Shown: positions 8,553-17,259 of the stretch, piece by piece
Layout of the letters: each line of letters starts with the position of its first letter
Numbering within the stretch: the stretch's first letter is position 1
Source: Corallococcus sp. CA053C
Lineage (GTDB): Bacteria > Myxococcota > Myxococcia > Myxococcales > Myxococcaceae
Reading direction: 5' to 3'
Assembly (NCBI RefSeq): GCF_003611675.1
Contig: NZ_RAWA01000054.1
Coordinates: 1 to 34,421, forward strand
DNA: 34,421 nt
Notes under the pieces: model-generated
Told to the model about the DNA's origin: nothing
Seen by the model: only the letters and a program-made list of their open reading frames with translations
Databases searched by the model: none
Program-made: the position numbers and the translations under genes

Positions 8553-8700
8553 TGCGTGCTCTCCTCGGCCCCCCTCGATGCTCTGGCCGGGTCGACCTGC
8601 CACCACTCACTTCCCTCTACCGCAGAGAAGTGTAAAATTACAGCTAAACCAAAGCCTGCAGGGTTACCACGCCCCGCCCGTGATTCCCGGGGGTTGCCGT

Positions 8701-8732
8701 CCTTCAACGAACGAAGCCTCAATCCTTGAAGG
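8701..8732. repeat. inverted repeat CCTTCAA/TTGAAGG in divergent intergenic region
   Basis: Perfect 7-bp arms at 8701-8707 and 8726-8732, 18 bp apart, lie between the divergent MshEN and dioxygenase genes. The same intergenic region (8553-8806) has a short AT-rich island around 8625-8660, unusual for this genome and a plausible promoter area for the MshEN gene. The repeat could be an operator, but chance cannot be excluded. Confidence 0.3.
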
Positions 8733-8778
8733 GGGGACGACAAAGCAGACGTTCATGGGTAGACCTGAGGGTGGCCAA

Positions 8779-8800
8779 TTGTCGGAGACGTTCCTAGCCT
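8779..8800 (+). promoter_or_regulatory. promoter-like motif TTGTCGG-N9-TAGCCT before the dioxygenase gene
   Basis: TTGTCGG (8779-8785) and TAGCCT (8795-8800) repeat the layout seen at 6809-6829, with the same 9-bp interval. The end of TAGCCT is only 6 nt from ATG 8807, so a transcript begun at the normal distance would start at or next to the start codon. This agrees with the absence of a ribosome-binding site there. Confidence 0.4.
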
Positions 8801-8806
8801 GTAAGC

Positions 8807-9400
8807 ATGGGTGATGCGTGCCTGAGAGAATTCGTGCGGATGCTCCGCGCGCGCCGTGCGTCCCCCGGAGGTCTGGAGGGCGTGGACACGGCCCTGGCCG
8901 GGTTCCAGGTGGAGCCGGCCAGCCTCAAGCCCTACCTGCACTTCCTGCCGGGCCGCTACACCCGCAACCTCGTCCACCGGGACGAGGGGCTGGAGATCAT
9001 CGTCAACTGCTGGTCGCCGGGCGTGTCCTCCCCCATCCACGACCATGACGGCCAGGAGTGCTGGTTCAGCGTCCAGCGCGGCGAGTTCCTGCTGGAGAAC
9101 TACCCCCTGCTGGAGGGCGGCAAGGCGCCGGGCGTCGCGCGGCTCGGCACCCCGGAGCGGGTGGGCCCGGTGGGCGCGGGCCACGTGGACTTCCGCGACA
9201 GCGGCGCGTCCATCCACCGCGTGTGCTCCACCAGCGCCCCGGGCGTGACGCTGCACGTCTACGCCGGCCCGGTGGCGAACTGTCTCGTCTTCGACCCGCG
9301 CCGCCACCGCTGCGCGACGCACGCCCTGCGCTACCACAGCATCTTCGGGCGGCCGGTGCGGCCCAACGAAGGCCGCGCCAGCCTGCCCCTGCACGTCTGA
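8807..9400 (+). CDS. cysteine dioxygenase
   Basis: A 197-residue cupin of the type I cysteine dioxygenase family, which oxidises L-cysteine to cysteine sulfinate with O2 and a non-haem Fe(II). The iron ligands are His78 and His80 (in SSPIHDHDGQECW) and His137 (in SIHRVCS). Arg53 (YTRNLV) corresponds to the substrate-carboxylate Arg. Cys85 and Tyr152 (HVYAGP) occupy the positions of the Cys-Tyr crosslink of mammalian enzymes; from memory, many bacterial homologues have Gly in place of this Cys. No Shine-Dalgarno sequence precedes ATG 8807, and a -10-like TAGCCT ends 6 nt before it, so the mRNA may be leaderless. The gene ends 24 nt before the stop of the converging sppA. Confidence 0.92.
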   Translation: MGDACLREFVRMLRARRASPGGLEGVDTALAGFQVEPASLKPYLHFLPGRYTRNLVHRDEGLEIIVNCWSPGVSSPIHDHDGQECWFSVQRGEFLLENYPLLEGGKAPGVARLGTPERVGPVGAGHVDFRDSGASIHRVCSTSAPGVTLHVYAGPVANCLVFDPRRHRCATHALRYHSIFGRPVRPNEGRASLPLHV

Positions 9401-9424
9401 ACGTCTGATTCGGGCGGCGGCCGC

Positions 9425-11221
9425 CTACCAGCGCAGCTCCGGCATCGGGGCGTACAGCATGCGCCCCTCGGGGCCCTGCTCCGTGAGCCCCAGCTTCGCG
9501 CCCACCCGGTACACGGCCCGCACCTGCTCCAGCACCCGGGGCGCGACGCCCGCCTGGGCTCCCGCCGCGTCGTCGTCGCTGTTGTCCGCGTCGTTCTTGC
9601 CCAGGAGCTCCGACAGCACCTGGCCGGTGGCCTTGGGGCGCGGGAACACCTGGAGGCGCACCGGGGCGTCCTTGGAGAGCTTCGCCGCCTCCCTCACCAG
9701 CTCCAGCGCCTTCGCGTAGCCGCCGAGCGCATCCACCAGCCCGCGCTCCAGCGCGTCCTCGCCCGTCCACACGCGGCCCTTCGCCACCGCCTGCAGCTTC
9801 TCCAGCGGCATGTTGCGCGCCTGGGCCGCGCGGCTGGTGAAGTCCAGGTAGATGTCGTCCAGCTCGGCCTCGAACTGCGTGCGCTGCTCGGGGGTGAAGT
9901 CCAGGTCGGTGCTGGAGAAGGTCGCGTTGCGGCCGAAGGCGATGGTGTCGAAGTTCACGCCGAACTTCGCCCAGAAGTCCGCGGTGACGAACTTGCCGTT
10001 GTACACGCCGATACTCCCCGTCAGCGTGCCCGGCTGCGCGACGATCTTGTCTGCGGCCATGGCCACGTAGTAGCCGCCGCTGGCCGCGTACGTCCCCATG
10101 GAGACGATGACCGGCTTGCCCGCCTCTCGCGCGCGCTGCACCTCGCGGCGCACGGTGTCGCTCGCGGAGTAGCTGCCGCCCGGGCTGTCCACGCGGAAGA
10201 GGATGGCCTTCACGTTCGGATCCTCCACCGCCTTGCGGAAGGCCGCTGCCACCGTGTCGCCGCCCATCACCTGTCCGCCGGAGAGCGGGTTGGACTGGCT
10301 CTTGCCGCGCAACACCTCGCCCACGCCGTAGATGAGGGCGACGGTCGTGCCCGTCTGGTTCGGCCGGCCCGCGCGCTCCAGGTACTTGTCCACGTAGAGG
10401 AACTGCGCGCCGTCGCCGGCCTGCTGCTTCAGCTCGTCGTAGATCTCATCCCGGTAGCGCAGCCCGTCCACCAGCTTCGCGTCCACGGCCTTCTGGCCCA
10501 TGAAGGGCGCGCGGTCGATGAGGGCGCGCACCTCGTCCTCCGTCAGCTTGCGGCCCTCGGCCACGCCCTTCACCACCTGGCGGAAGAGGCTGCCGCCGTA
10601 GGCCTCCGTGGCCTCGCGCTGCGCGGCGCCGTAGGCGTTGTCGGTGAAGGTGTTGACGGCGTTCTTGAACTCGGCGCGCTTGCCGTACTCCGCCTTCACG
10701 CCGAACTTCTCGAAGGCGTCGCGCGCGAAGGGCGTCTCCAGCGCGAGGCCCGTGAGCCCCACGTCCCCGGAGGGCTGGATGAAGACGGAGTCGAAGGCGC
10801 TCGCCAGGTAGTAGGCCCCGGTGCCGTTGCCCGCCTCCCCGAAGCCGTCCGCGTAGGCCACCGCCCGCTTGCCCGTCGCGCGGAAGGCCTTCACCGCGTC
10901 CCGCAGCTCCTGCACCTGCGCGGAGCTGCCCGGCTGCCCCACCCGCACCACCAGCGACTTCACCCGGGGGTCCTTGCCGGCCTGCTCCAGGCCCTCCACC
11001 ACGTCTCGCAGCGACGTGGGCGCGTCCCCGAAGGCCCCCGCCAGCGACGTGTCCAGCGTGTACTCCGGCAGCGGCTGCTGCAGGTCCAGCTCCAGCACCA
11101 GGTTGGAAGGCACGCCCGGCTTGCTCGCCGACGCGAGCATCAACAACCCCACCACACCCACCACGAAGAGGACGGACAGCGCTCCAATGAAGGCCAGCGC
11201 GCCGATGAAGAAGCGTTTCAT
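9425..11221 (-). CDS. sppA: signal peptide peptidase SppA, long (67K) type
   Basis: SppA is a membrane-anchored serine peptidase that degrades leftover signal peptides on the periplasmic side. The 598-residue product has one N-terminal transmembrane segment (about residues 5-32) and two tandem ClpP-fold domains, as in E. coli SppA (618 residues). The catalytic Lys is Lys186 in RAEFKNAVNTF (first domain) and the nucleophile is Ser381 in TYAASGGYYVA (second domain), matching E. coli Lys209 and Ser409. The C-terminus adds a short acidic linker (NDADNSDDDAAG) and a tail not needed for catalysis. ATG 11221 is preceded by AGGAG at about 10 nt. The gene is divergent from the aldo/keto reductase gene across a 290-nt intergenic region. 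Confidence 0.95.
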   Translation of the reverse strand: MKRFFIGALAFIGALSVLFVVGVVGLLMLASASKPGVPSNLVLELDLQQPLPEYTLDTSLAGAFGDAPTSLRDVVEGLEQAGKDPRVKSLVVRVGQPGSSAQVQELRDAVKAFRATGKRAVAYADGFGEAGNGTGAYYLASAFDSVFIQPSGDVGLTGLALETPFARDAFEKFGVKAEYGKRAEFKNAVNTFTDNAYGAAQREATEAYGGSLFRQVVKGVAEGRKLTEDEVRALIDRAPFMGQKAVDAKLVDGLRYRDEIYDELKQQAGDGAQFLYVDKYLERAGRPNQTGTTVALIYGVGEVLRGKSQSNPLSGGQVMGGDTVAAAFRKAVEDPNVKAILFRVDSPGGSYSASDTVRREVQRAREAGKPVIVSMGTYAASGGYYVAMAADKIVAQPGTLTGSIGVYNGKFVTADFWAKFGVNFDTIAFGRNATFSSTDLDFTPEQRTQFEAELDDIYLDFTSRAAQARNMPLEKLQAVAKGRVWTGEDALERGLVDALGGYAKALELVREAAKLSKDAPVRLQVFPRPKATGQVLSELLGKNDADNSDDDAAGAQAGVAPRVLEQVRAVYRVGAKLGLTEQGPEGRMLYAPMPELRW

Positions 11222-11511
11222 CCGGAAGGACTCCTGGTGTCCATGTGCCCGAGGGACGGCCCCCCGACTCCGGGCGGCCTACCACCAACGCACGCGCGCG
11301 ACGATGCTTGCCTTCCACGCACGGGTTTCAGGCCGACAACGAGGCGGCGCCCGCCCGTCCCGGTGGATGGGAGGCGGGCCGGCGCCACGCCCGGGGCCCC
11401 GGCCGGTGGGGTGCACACCGTCCCCGAGGGGGCACAACGGTCCCGAGCCAGGACCCGGGCGGCAGCCGGGCGCCCGCGCTCCTCTTCCCCGTCCGCCCCG
11501 GGAGGCATGGG
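11222..11511. other. divergent intergenic region, sppA / aldo-keto reductase
   Basis: This 290-nt stretch must carry the promoters of two divergent genes. Reading frames crossing it encode Arg/Pro/Gly-rich sequence typical of non-coding G+C-rich DNA. I see no convincing -35/-10 pair, no strong inverted repeat and no small gene here. Confidence 0.5.
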
Positions 11512-12498
11512 ATGCAGCAGCGACGGTTGGGCAACTCCGACCTGGACGTCACGGTGCTGGGCTTCGGCGCGTGGGCCCTTGGCGGTGGGGGCCGGGCGTT
11601 CGCCTGGGGCGCGCAGGACGACGCGCAATCCATTGAAGCCATCCAGCGTGCGCTGGATTCGGGCATCAACTGGATTGACACCGCGGCGGTGTATGGGTTG
11701 GGACACCTGGAAGCGGTCGTGGCGAAGGCGCTGAAGGGCCGCACCCAGCGCCCGTATGTCTTCACCAAGTGCGGCATGGTCTGGGATGACCGGGGCGACG
11801 TCCACCGCGTGCTCAAGGCGAACTCGGTGCGCCGGGAGTGCGAGGCGTCCCTGCGAAGGCTGAAGGTGGATGCCATTGACCTGTATCGGCTGCACTGGCC
11901 GGTGGACTCCACGGCGGAAATGGAAGAGGGCTGGACGGCGCTGGCGGAGCTGCAACGGCAGGGCAAGGTGCGCTGGCTGGGCGTGTCCCACTTCAATGTC
12001 TCCCAGTTGAGACAGGTGCAGCGCATTGCCCCAGTGACGTCGTTGCAGTCGCCCTACTCGCTCATCCAGCGCGACATCGAGCAGGACGTGCTGCCCTTCT
12101 GCCAGCAGAACAACATCGGCGTCATCGTGTCCTCATCCCTGGCATCGGGACTGCTCACCGGGGCGATGGCGCGCGAACACATCCGGGGGCTGCCGGACGA
12201 CGACTGGCGCCGCTACAGCCCGGGCTTCCAGGAGCCCAGGCTGTCGCACCACCTGGCCCTGGTGGAGCGCATGCGCGGGCTGGGTGAGCGGCATGGATGC
12301 TCCACGGCGGAGGTCGCCATCGCCTGGGTGCTGAGGCATCCCGCCGTCACCGCCGCCATCGTGGACGCGCGCAATGGCAAGCAGGTGGATGGCCTCATCC
12401 ACGCCGGGGACTTCCGGCTCACCCCCAAGGAATTGCGCGAGCTGGAGGACGCGCTGCACGGGGGCGCCACAGCGCACCTGGGCGAGACCCACGTCTGA
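11512..12498 (+). CDS. aldo/keto reductase
   Basis: A 328-residue NAD(P)H-dependent aldo/keto reductase with a TIM-barrel fold. The start MQQRRLGNSDLDVTVLGFGA is the standard N-terminal strand of the family. The catalytic tetrad is complete: Asp56 and Tyr61 (GINWIDTAAVYG), Lys86 (VFTKCG) and His128 (LYRLHWP). The C-terminal RHPAVTAAIVDARNGKQV corresponds to the cofactor 2'-phosphate region. It resembles the YajO/Tas-like class that acts on aldehydes; the real substrate cannot be inferred. ATG 11512 has GGAGG at 11501-11505. The frame stays open upstream to 11245, but those residues are Pro/Arg-rich and unlike the family. The next gene converges, with 5 nt between stops. Confidence 0.93.
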   Translation: MQQRRLGNSDLDVTVLGFGAWALGGGGRAFAWGAQDDAQSIEAIQRALDSGINWIDTAAVYGLGHLEAVVAKALKGRTQRPYVFTKCGMVWDDRGDVHRVLKANSVRRECEASLRRLKVDAIDLYRLHWPVDSTAEMEEGWTALAELQRQGKVRWLGVSHFNVSQLRQVQRIAPVTSLQSPYSLIQRDIEQDVLPFCQQNNIGVIVSSSLASGLLTGAMAREHIRGLPDDDWRRYSPGFQEPRLSHHLALVERMRGLGERHGCSTAEVAIAWVLRHPAVTAAIVDARNGKQVDGLIHAGDFRLTPKELRELEDALHGGATAHLGETHV

Positions 12499-12503
12499 CG
12501 GGC

Positions 12504-12830
12504 TCAGGGCTTCCCGGCTCCGTCCGCGTGCAGCTCCAGCGTGTCGATGCGCTGACGGTCGGACGCCTGGGCTTCCGCGAGCCGGTTCAGGGTGCGGCCC
12601 ACCTGTTCGAACATCTTCCCGTGCACGCGCTTGATGCCGTTCACTTCCACCGTGAGCGAGAAGAGCTCCGTGGCGAGCCTCTCCACGTGCTCGGCAAGCA
12701 TCTGGGTCTGCCGGGTGACCCGTTCCATGGCCCGGTCCGTCCGCGCGTACTGGACCCGTGCCTCCTCCTGCATTTCGCGAAACTCTTGCAGGAGCTTCAT
12801 CACCACATCCCCGCCCGTCGCCGTCGCCAT
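12504..12830 (-). CDS. coiled-coil protein, function unknown
   Basis: A 108-residue protein that is almost entirely predicted helix, with heptad-like spacing of hydrophobic residues (MKLLQEFREMQEEARVQYAR ... LAEHVERLATELFSLTVEVN ... LNRLAEAQASDRQRIDTLEL). It has no signal peptide or membrane segment. ATG 12830 follows an excellent AGGAGG. Upstream, the minus strand shows TGTCAG (12877 to 12872) and TAGGAG (12861 to 12856), a weak relative of the motif before the Uma2 and dioxygenase genes. I do not recognise a family; such small coiled-coil proteins may scaffold complexes. Confidence 0.75.
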   Translation of the reverse strand: MATATGGDVVMKLLQEFREMQEEARVQYARTDRAMERVTRQTQMLAEHVERLATELFSLTVEVNGIKRVHGKMFEQVGRTLNRLAEAQASDRQRIDTLELHADGAGKP

Positions 12831-13046
12831 TCCGTTCCTCCTGTGGAGAGCGGGTCTCCTATCAACCCATCCTGACATGGGCTGCCGCCCGTGCTCCGGA
12901 GCGGATCCACGCCAGGATAGCGGACAACCTCCAAGGTTGGAAGCGCGGAGCAGGACCTAGCGAGGGGCACGGAGATGCTCGGGATGGCGGGACCCCGTGG
13001 GACGGTTAGAAGTCCCGTGCCCACTCCGTCGCACCCCGAGGACCGC

Positions 13047-15863
13047 ATGCCGCGTCGTACCCCGCTCGCCCTGCTGGCTGTCCTGCTCGTGGCGGGCCCG
13101 CCCGTGTGGGCCCGCGCCCCGGCCGCGAAGCCCGCCGCCACCGCACCCACGCGCGCACTGGCGAAGTCGTCCGCCCCGGCCCTCGTCACGAGCGTGGAGG
13201 GGATCACCGAATACCGCCTGCCCAATGGCTTGCGCGTGCTGCTCTTCCCGGACCCGACCAAGCCCACCGTGACGGTCAACATCACGTACCTCGTGGGCAG
13301 CAAGCACGAGGGCTACGGCGAGACGGGCATGGCGCACCTGCTCGAACACCTGATGTTCAAGGGCACGCCCACCACCCCCAACGTGCCCCAGGCTCTCACC
13401 GAGCGCGGCGCGCGGCCCAACGGCACCACCTGGCTGGACCGCACCAACTACTACGAGACCCTGCCCGCCTCGGACGAGAACCTCCGATGGGCGCTCGCGT
13501 TCGAGGCGGACCGCATGGTCCACAGCTTCATCGCGCAGAAGGACCTCGACAGTGAGATGACCGTCGTGCGCAACGAGTTCGAGTCCGGCGAGAACGACCC
13601 GCGCGGCATCCTCTTCAAGCGCACCATGAGCGCCGCCTACCTCTGGCACAACTACGGCAAGGCCACCATCGGCGCCAAGGCGGACCTGGAGCACGTCCCC
13701 ATCGACCGGCTCCAGGACTTCTACAGGCGCTACTACCGGCCCGACAACGCGGTGCTCGTCGTCGCCGGCAGCTTCCAACCCGACAAGGCCCTGGCGCTCG
13801 TGCAGTCCACCTTCGGCAAGCTTCCGCGCCCCGCCGGACCCGTGCCCCTCACGTACACCCAGGAGCCCACCCAGGACGGTGAGCGGGAAGTGACGCTGCG
13901 CCGCGTGGGCGACAACCAGCTCCTCACCAGCCTCTACCATGTGCCCGAGGGCGCCCACCCCGACTTCGCCGCCATCGACGTGCTCACCGAGGTGCTCGGC
14001 GACGTGCCCTCCGGCCGCCTCTACAAGGCGCTCGTGGAGACGAAGAAGGCCGCGCGCGCCGGGGCCTTCAACTTCCAGCTGCGCGACCCGGGCGTGGTCG
14101 GCTTCAGCACCGAGGCGCGGCAGGATCAGCCCCTCGGCCCCGTGCGCGAGGCGCTGATCAAGACCGTGGAAGAGGCCGCGCGCACGCCCTTCACCGCGGA
14201 GGAGGTGAACCGCGCGAAGACGAGCCTGGAGAAGCAGACGGAGCTGCTGCTCAACAACTCCGAGCGCGCCGCCATCCTCCTCTCCGAGTGGACCGCCGTG
14301 GGCGACTGGCGCCTGCTCTTCCTGCACCGCGACCGCATCGAGTCCGTCACCCCCGCGGACGTCACCCGCGTGGCCGCCGCGTACCTCAAGAGCTCCAATC
14401 GCACGCTGGGCGCCTTCCTCCCCACGCCGAAGCCGGACCGCTCGGAGCTGCCAGCCCCGGTGGACCTGGCGAAGGCGCTGGACGGCTACCAGGGCAAGGC
14501 GCTCGTCGCGCAGGGTGAGGCCTTCGACCCCTCCCCCGCCAACATCGAATCGCGCGTGCAGCGCGGTGAGCTGCCTGGCGGAATCAAGTACGCGGTGCTC
14601 CCCAAGAAGACGCGCGGCGAGATGGTGAACCTGTCGCTCACGCTGCGCTGGGGCACCGAGGAGACCGTGCGCGGCAAGCTCCCCGCCGCCACCTACGCCG
14701 GCCGCATGCTGATGCGCGGCACGACGAAGCACACCCGTCAGCAACTGGCGGACGCGCTGGACACGCTCAAGGCCCGCGTGGGCGTGGACGGTAGCGCGTT
14801 GGGCGCGAGCGTCTCCATCGAGTGCCCGCGCGCGAACCTCCCAGCGGTCCTCAAGCTGGTGGCCGAGGTCCTGCGTGAGCCCTCCTTCGACGCCAAGGAG
14901 TTCGCGGTCCTCAAGCAGGAGCGGCTGGCCGCGCTGGAGTCGCAGCGCAGCGAACCCCAGACCCAGGGCAGCATCGCGTTCTGGCGCGTGCTGTCCGCGC
15001 ACTACCCCAAGGGCCACCCGTACTACGTGCCCACGCTGGAGGAGCGTCTGTCCGACGTGAAGGACGTCACGCTGGAGCAGGCGCGTGACTTCTACCGCCA
15101 GTTCTACGGCGCCTCGAATGGCGAGCTCGCGGTGGTGGGCGACTTCGACGCGAAGGAGGTCGTCGCGCTCGCGGGGACGCTGTTCGACGGCTGGAAGAGC
15201 CCGGTGCCCTATGCGCGCGTGCAGAAGGTGTTTCAGTCCGTGGGCCCCAAGGCGCTCGCGCTGGAGACGCCCGACAAGGCCAATGCCTATTTCCTCGCGG
15301 GACAGACGTTGAAGCTGCGCTCGGATGACGCGGATTGGCCGGGCGTGATGATGGGCAACTTCGTGCTGGGCGGCGGGTTCCTCAACTCGCGGCTGGCCAC
15401 GCGCGTGCGCCAGAAGGAAGGTCTGTCCTATGGCGTGGGCAGCAGCGTGGACGCGGGCGAACTGGACGCGGTGGGCTCGTTCGTCACGTATGCCATTCAC
15501 GCGCCGCAGAATGCCCAGAAGCTGGAGGTCGCGATGCGCGAGGAGATCACCCGCGCGGTCCAGAAGGGCTTCACGCAAGAGGAGCTGGACAAGGCGCGCG
15601 CGGGCCTCCTGGAGTACCGCCAGTCCGCGCGGGCGCAGGACGGGAACCTGGCGCAACAACTGGCCAACTACCTCTTCTTCAATCGCACTCTGAAGTACGA
15701 CGCGGAGCTTGAGGCGAAGCTCCAGAAGCTGACGCCGGAGGACGTGCGCAAGGCCCTGGCGAACCATGTGGACTGGGGCAAGGCCACCGTCGTGCGCGCG
15801 GGGGACTTCGCCGGAGCCGCGAAGCAGGCGCAGACGCCAATCGGCGTGCCGGCGTCGCCTTGA
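13047..15863 (+). CDS. M16 family zinc metallopeptidase, two-domain, exported
   Basis: A 938-residue protein with two pitrilysin/insulinase (M16) repeats. The N-terminal 24 residues look like a Sec signal peptide (LLAVLLVAGPPVWARA), pointing to the periplasm or outside. The first repeat has the inverted zinc motif HLLEH (His97, Glu100, His101), and Glu177 (RNEFESGEND) lies exactly 76 residues later as the third ligand, so this half should be catalytic. The second repeat (from about residue 490) lacks HxxEH but keeps the C-terminal GGGFLNSRLATRVRQKEGLS and YGVG elements, as is usual for the inactive partner half. ATG 13047 follows CGAGGA. Substrate is unknown. Confidence 0.93.
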   Translation: MPRRTPLALLAVLLVAGPPVWARAPAAKPAATAPTRALAKSSAPALVTSVEGITEYRLPNGLRVLLFPDPTKPTVTVNITYLVGSKHEGYGETGMAHLLEHLMFKGTPTTPNVPQALTERGARPNGTTWLDRTNYYETLPASDENLRWALAFEADRMVHSFIAQKDLDSEMTVVRNEFESGENDPRGILFKRTMSAAYLWHNYGKATIGAKADLEHVPIDRLQDFYRRYYRPDNAVLVVAGSFQPDKALALVQSTFGKLPRPAGPVPLTYTQEPTQDGEREVTLRRVGDNQLLTSLYHVPEGAHPDFAAIDVLTEVLGDVPSGRLYKALVETKKAARAGAFNFQLRDPGVVGFSTEARQDQPLGPVREALIKTVEEAARTPFTAEEVNRAKTSLEKQTELLLNNSERAAILLSEWTAVGDWRLLFLHRDRIESVTPADVTRVAAAYLKSSNRTLGAFLPTPKPDRSELPAPVDLAKALDGYQGKALVAQGEAFDPSPANIESRVQRGELPGGIKYAVLPKKTRGEMVNLSLTLRWGTEETVRGKLPAATYAGRMLMRGTTKHTRQQLADALDTLKARVGVDGSALGASVSIECPRANLPAVLKLVAEVLREPSFDAKEFAVLKQERLAALESQRSEPQTQGSIAFWRVLSAHYPKGHPYYVPTLEERLSDVKDVTLEQARDFYRQFYGASNGELAVVGDFDAKEVVALAGTLFDGWKSPVPYARVQKVFQSVGPKALALETPDKANAYFLAGQTLKLRSDDADWPGVMMGNFVLGGGFLNSRLATRVRQKEGLSYGVGSSVDAGELDAVGSFVTYAIHAPQNAQKLEVAMREEITRAVQKGFTQEELDKARAGLLEYRQSARAQDGNLAQQLANYLFFNRTLKYDAELEAKLQKLTPEDVRKALANHVDWGKATVVRAGDFAGAAKQAQTPIGVPASP

Positions 15864-15892
15864 ACTCCGTGTCTGTGTAAGGTTTTTCGCCC

Positions 15893-16366
15893 ATGTCCGT
15901 GACCCTCGTGGAAGGCGACCTGCTGGACCAGCCGGTGGACGCCATCGTCAACGCGTGGAATCGCAACATCATCCCCTGGTGGCTGTTGTTGCCCCAGGGG
16001 GTGTCCGGGGCCATCAAGCGCCGGGGCGGCACGGCGCCGTTCCGCGAACTGGCGCGCGTGGGGCCCATGCCTCTGGGCTCGGCGGTGGTGACGGGGCCGG
16101 GACGTCTGTCTTTCAAGGGCATCATCCACGTCGCGGGCATCGACATGCTGTGGCGGGCGTCCGCGCGCTCCATCCAGGACTCGGTGCACCACGCGCTGAA
16201 GCGGGCCGGGGAGCATGGCTTCCGGTCGTTGGCGTTTCCCATCATCGGCGCGGGCTCCGGCAGCTTCGACGAGGCGCGTGCTTTGGAGTTGATGCGCGAG
16301 GCCTTGGGGGACGCGCCCGCGTTCGACGTGCGCGTCGTCCGCTTCCGGCCCTCGAAGCGGACGTGA
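15893..16366 (+). CDS. macro domain protein, predicted ADP-ribose binding
   Basis: A 157-residue stand-alone macro domain. Recognisable elements are the N-terminal VTLVEGDLLDQPVDAIVNAW, where the usual VNAAN is VNAWN, the PLGSAVVTGPGRL strand with the phosphate-binding Gly residues, and FPIIGAGSGSF, corresponding to the second ADP-ribose loop. Macro domains bind or hydrolyse ADP-ribose derivatives. The Trp in place of Ala next to the catalytic-loop Asn, and the hydrophobic NIIPWWLLLPQGVSGAI loop, make this a divergent member, so hydrolase activity is uncertain. The gene lies 29 nt after the M16 peptidase with AAGG upstream and may be co-transcribed with it. Confidence 0.87.
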   Translation: MSVTLVEGDLLDQPVDAIVNAWNRNIIPWWLLLPQGVSGAIKRRGGTAPFRELARVGPMPLGSAVVTGPGRLSFKGIIHVAGIDMLWRASARSIQDSVHHALKRAGEHGFRSLAFPIIGAGSGSFDEARALELMREALGDAPAFDVRVVRFRPSKRT

Positions 16367-16440
16367 ACTTCTGGCGAGCGCCCCTCCCCTGCCCCCGTTA
16401 GACGTGGGCACTTCCTTTTTGGAAGCGGGAGGGTACGCGG

Positions 16441-17118
16441 ATGATCGACCTGTACACGTGGGGTACGCCGAATGGCTTCAAGGTGTCGGTGGCGCTGGAG
16501 GAGCTGGCGCTGCCGTACACGGTGCACGCGCTGGACATCTCCACGGGCGTGCAGAAGCAGCCCGCGTTCCTCGCCATCAACCCCAACGGCCGCATCCCCG
16601 CCATCGTGGACCGCGCGGAGGGTGACTTCGCCGTCTTCGAATCGGGCGCCATCCTCATCTACCTCGCGGAGAAGACGGGCCGGCTGATGCCCACCGACGC
16701 GAAGGGGCGCTCCCGCGTCCTCCAGTGGCTGATGTTCCAGATGGCCGGCGTGGGCCCCATGCAGGGGCAGGCCAACGTCTTCTTCCGCTACTTCCCGGAG
16801 AAGCTCCAGCCCGCCATCGACCGGTACCAGAACGAGACGCGCCGCCTGTACACGGTGCTGGAGAGCCGGCTGAAGGACCACGAATACCTGGCCGGGGACT
16901 ACAGCATCGCGGACATCGCGAACTGGGCCTGGGTGCGCTCGCACGACTGGGCCGGCGTGTCCGTGGACGGACTGCCGGGCGTGCAGCGGTGGCTCGCCGC
17001 CATCGAGAATCGGCCCGCCTCCCAGCGCGGGCTGGACGTGCCCACGCCTCGCAAGCAGGAGGATGCGGCGACCGCGGCGAAGCGCATTGAAGGCGCGCGC
17101 TCGCTCATCCAACGCTGA
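16441..17118 (+). CDS. glutathione S-transferase family protein, YfcG-like
   Basis: A 225-residue glutathione transferase with an N-terminal thioredoxin-like domain ([20 protein letters not shown]) and C-terminal helical domain (ERLE-equivalent region through [12 protein letters not shown]). Close likeness to E. coli YfcG, a Nu-class enzyme with disulfide-bond reductase activity, is seen in MIDLY, TPNG (Thr9 and Asn11 replace a Cys/Ser active site), [26 protein letters not shown] and YSIADIA. AGGGTACGCGG precedes the ATG. Upstream, TTAGAC at 16398-16403 resembles -10 sequences seen before other genes here. It is probably involved in thiol or peroxide detoxification. Confidence 0.92.
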   Translation: MIDLYTWGTPNGFKVSVALEELALPYTVHALDISTGVQKQPAFLAINPNGRIPAIVDRAEGDFAVFESGAILIYLAEKTGRLMPTDAKGRSRVLQWLMFQMAGVGPMQGQANVFFRYFPEKLQPAIDRYQNETRRLYTVLESRLKDHEYLAGDYSIADIANWAWVRSHDWAGVSVDGLPGVQRWLAAIENRPASQRGLDVPTPRKQEDAATAAKRIEGARSLIQR

Positions 17119-17259
17119 GCACTCCCCTGCCCCACTGACTCCGGACAAGTGGCCCGGGCGTGCGCATGATGCGCCCCGGGCCCGCGCAAGACCTCCTTGG
17201 CGGCTCGCCCGTTCAAGCCTCCCGGGCGTGCATGCGTCGGGAGCGAGGGAGTGGACGAC

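Noticed and set aside
9413-9425. Small hairpin between the dioxygenase and sppA ends
   Set aside because: Only a 5-bp stem with a 3-nt loop in G+C-rich DNA and no T-run; too weak to call a terminator.
12957-15767. Long minus-strand open frame opposite the M16 peptidase gene
   Set aside because: It is a shadow of the plus-strand gene: low-complexity Arg/Leu/Gly/Val-rich product with no domain, while the plus strand encodes intact zinc motifs.
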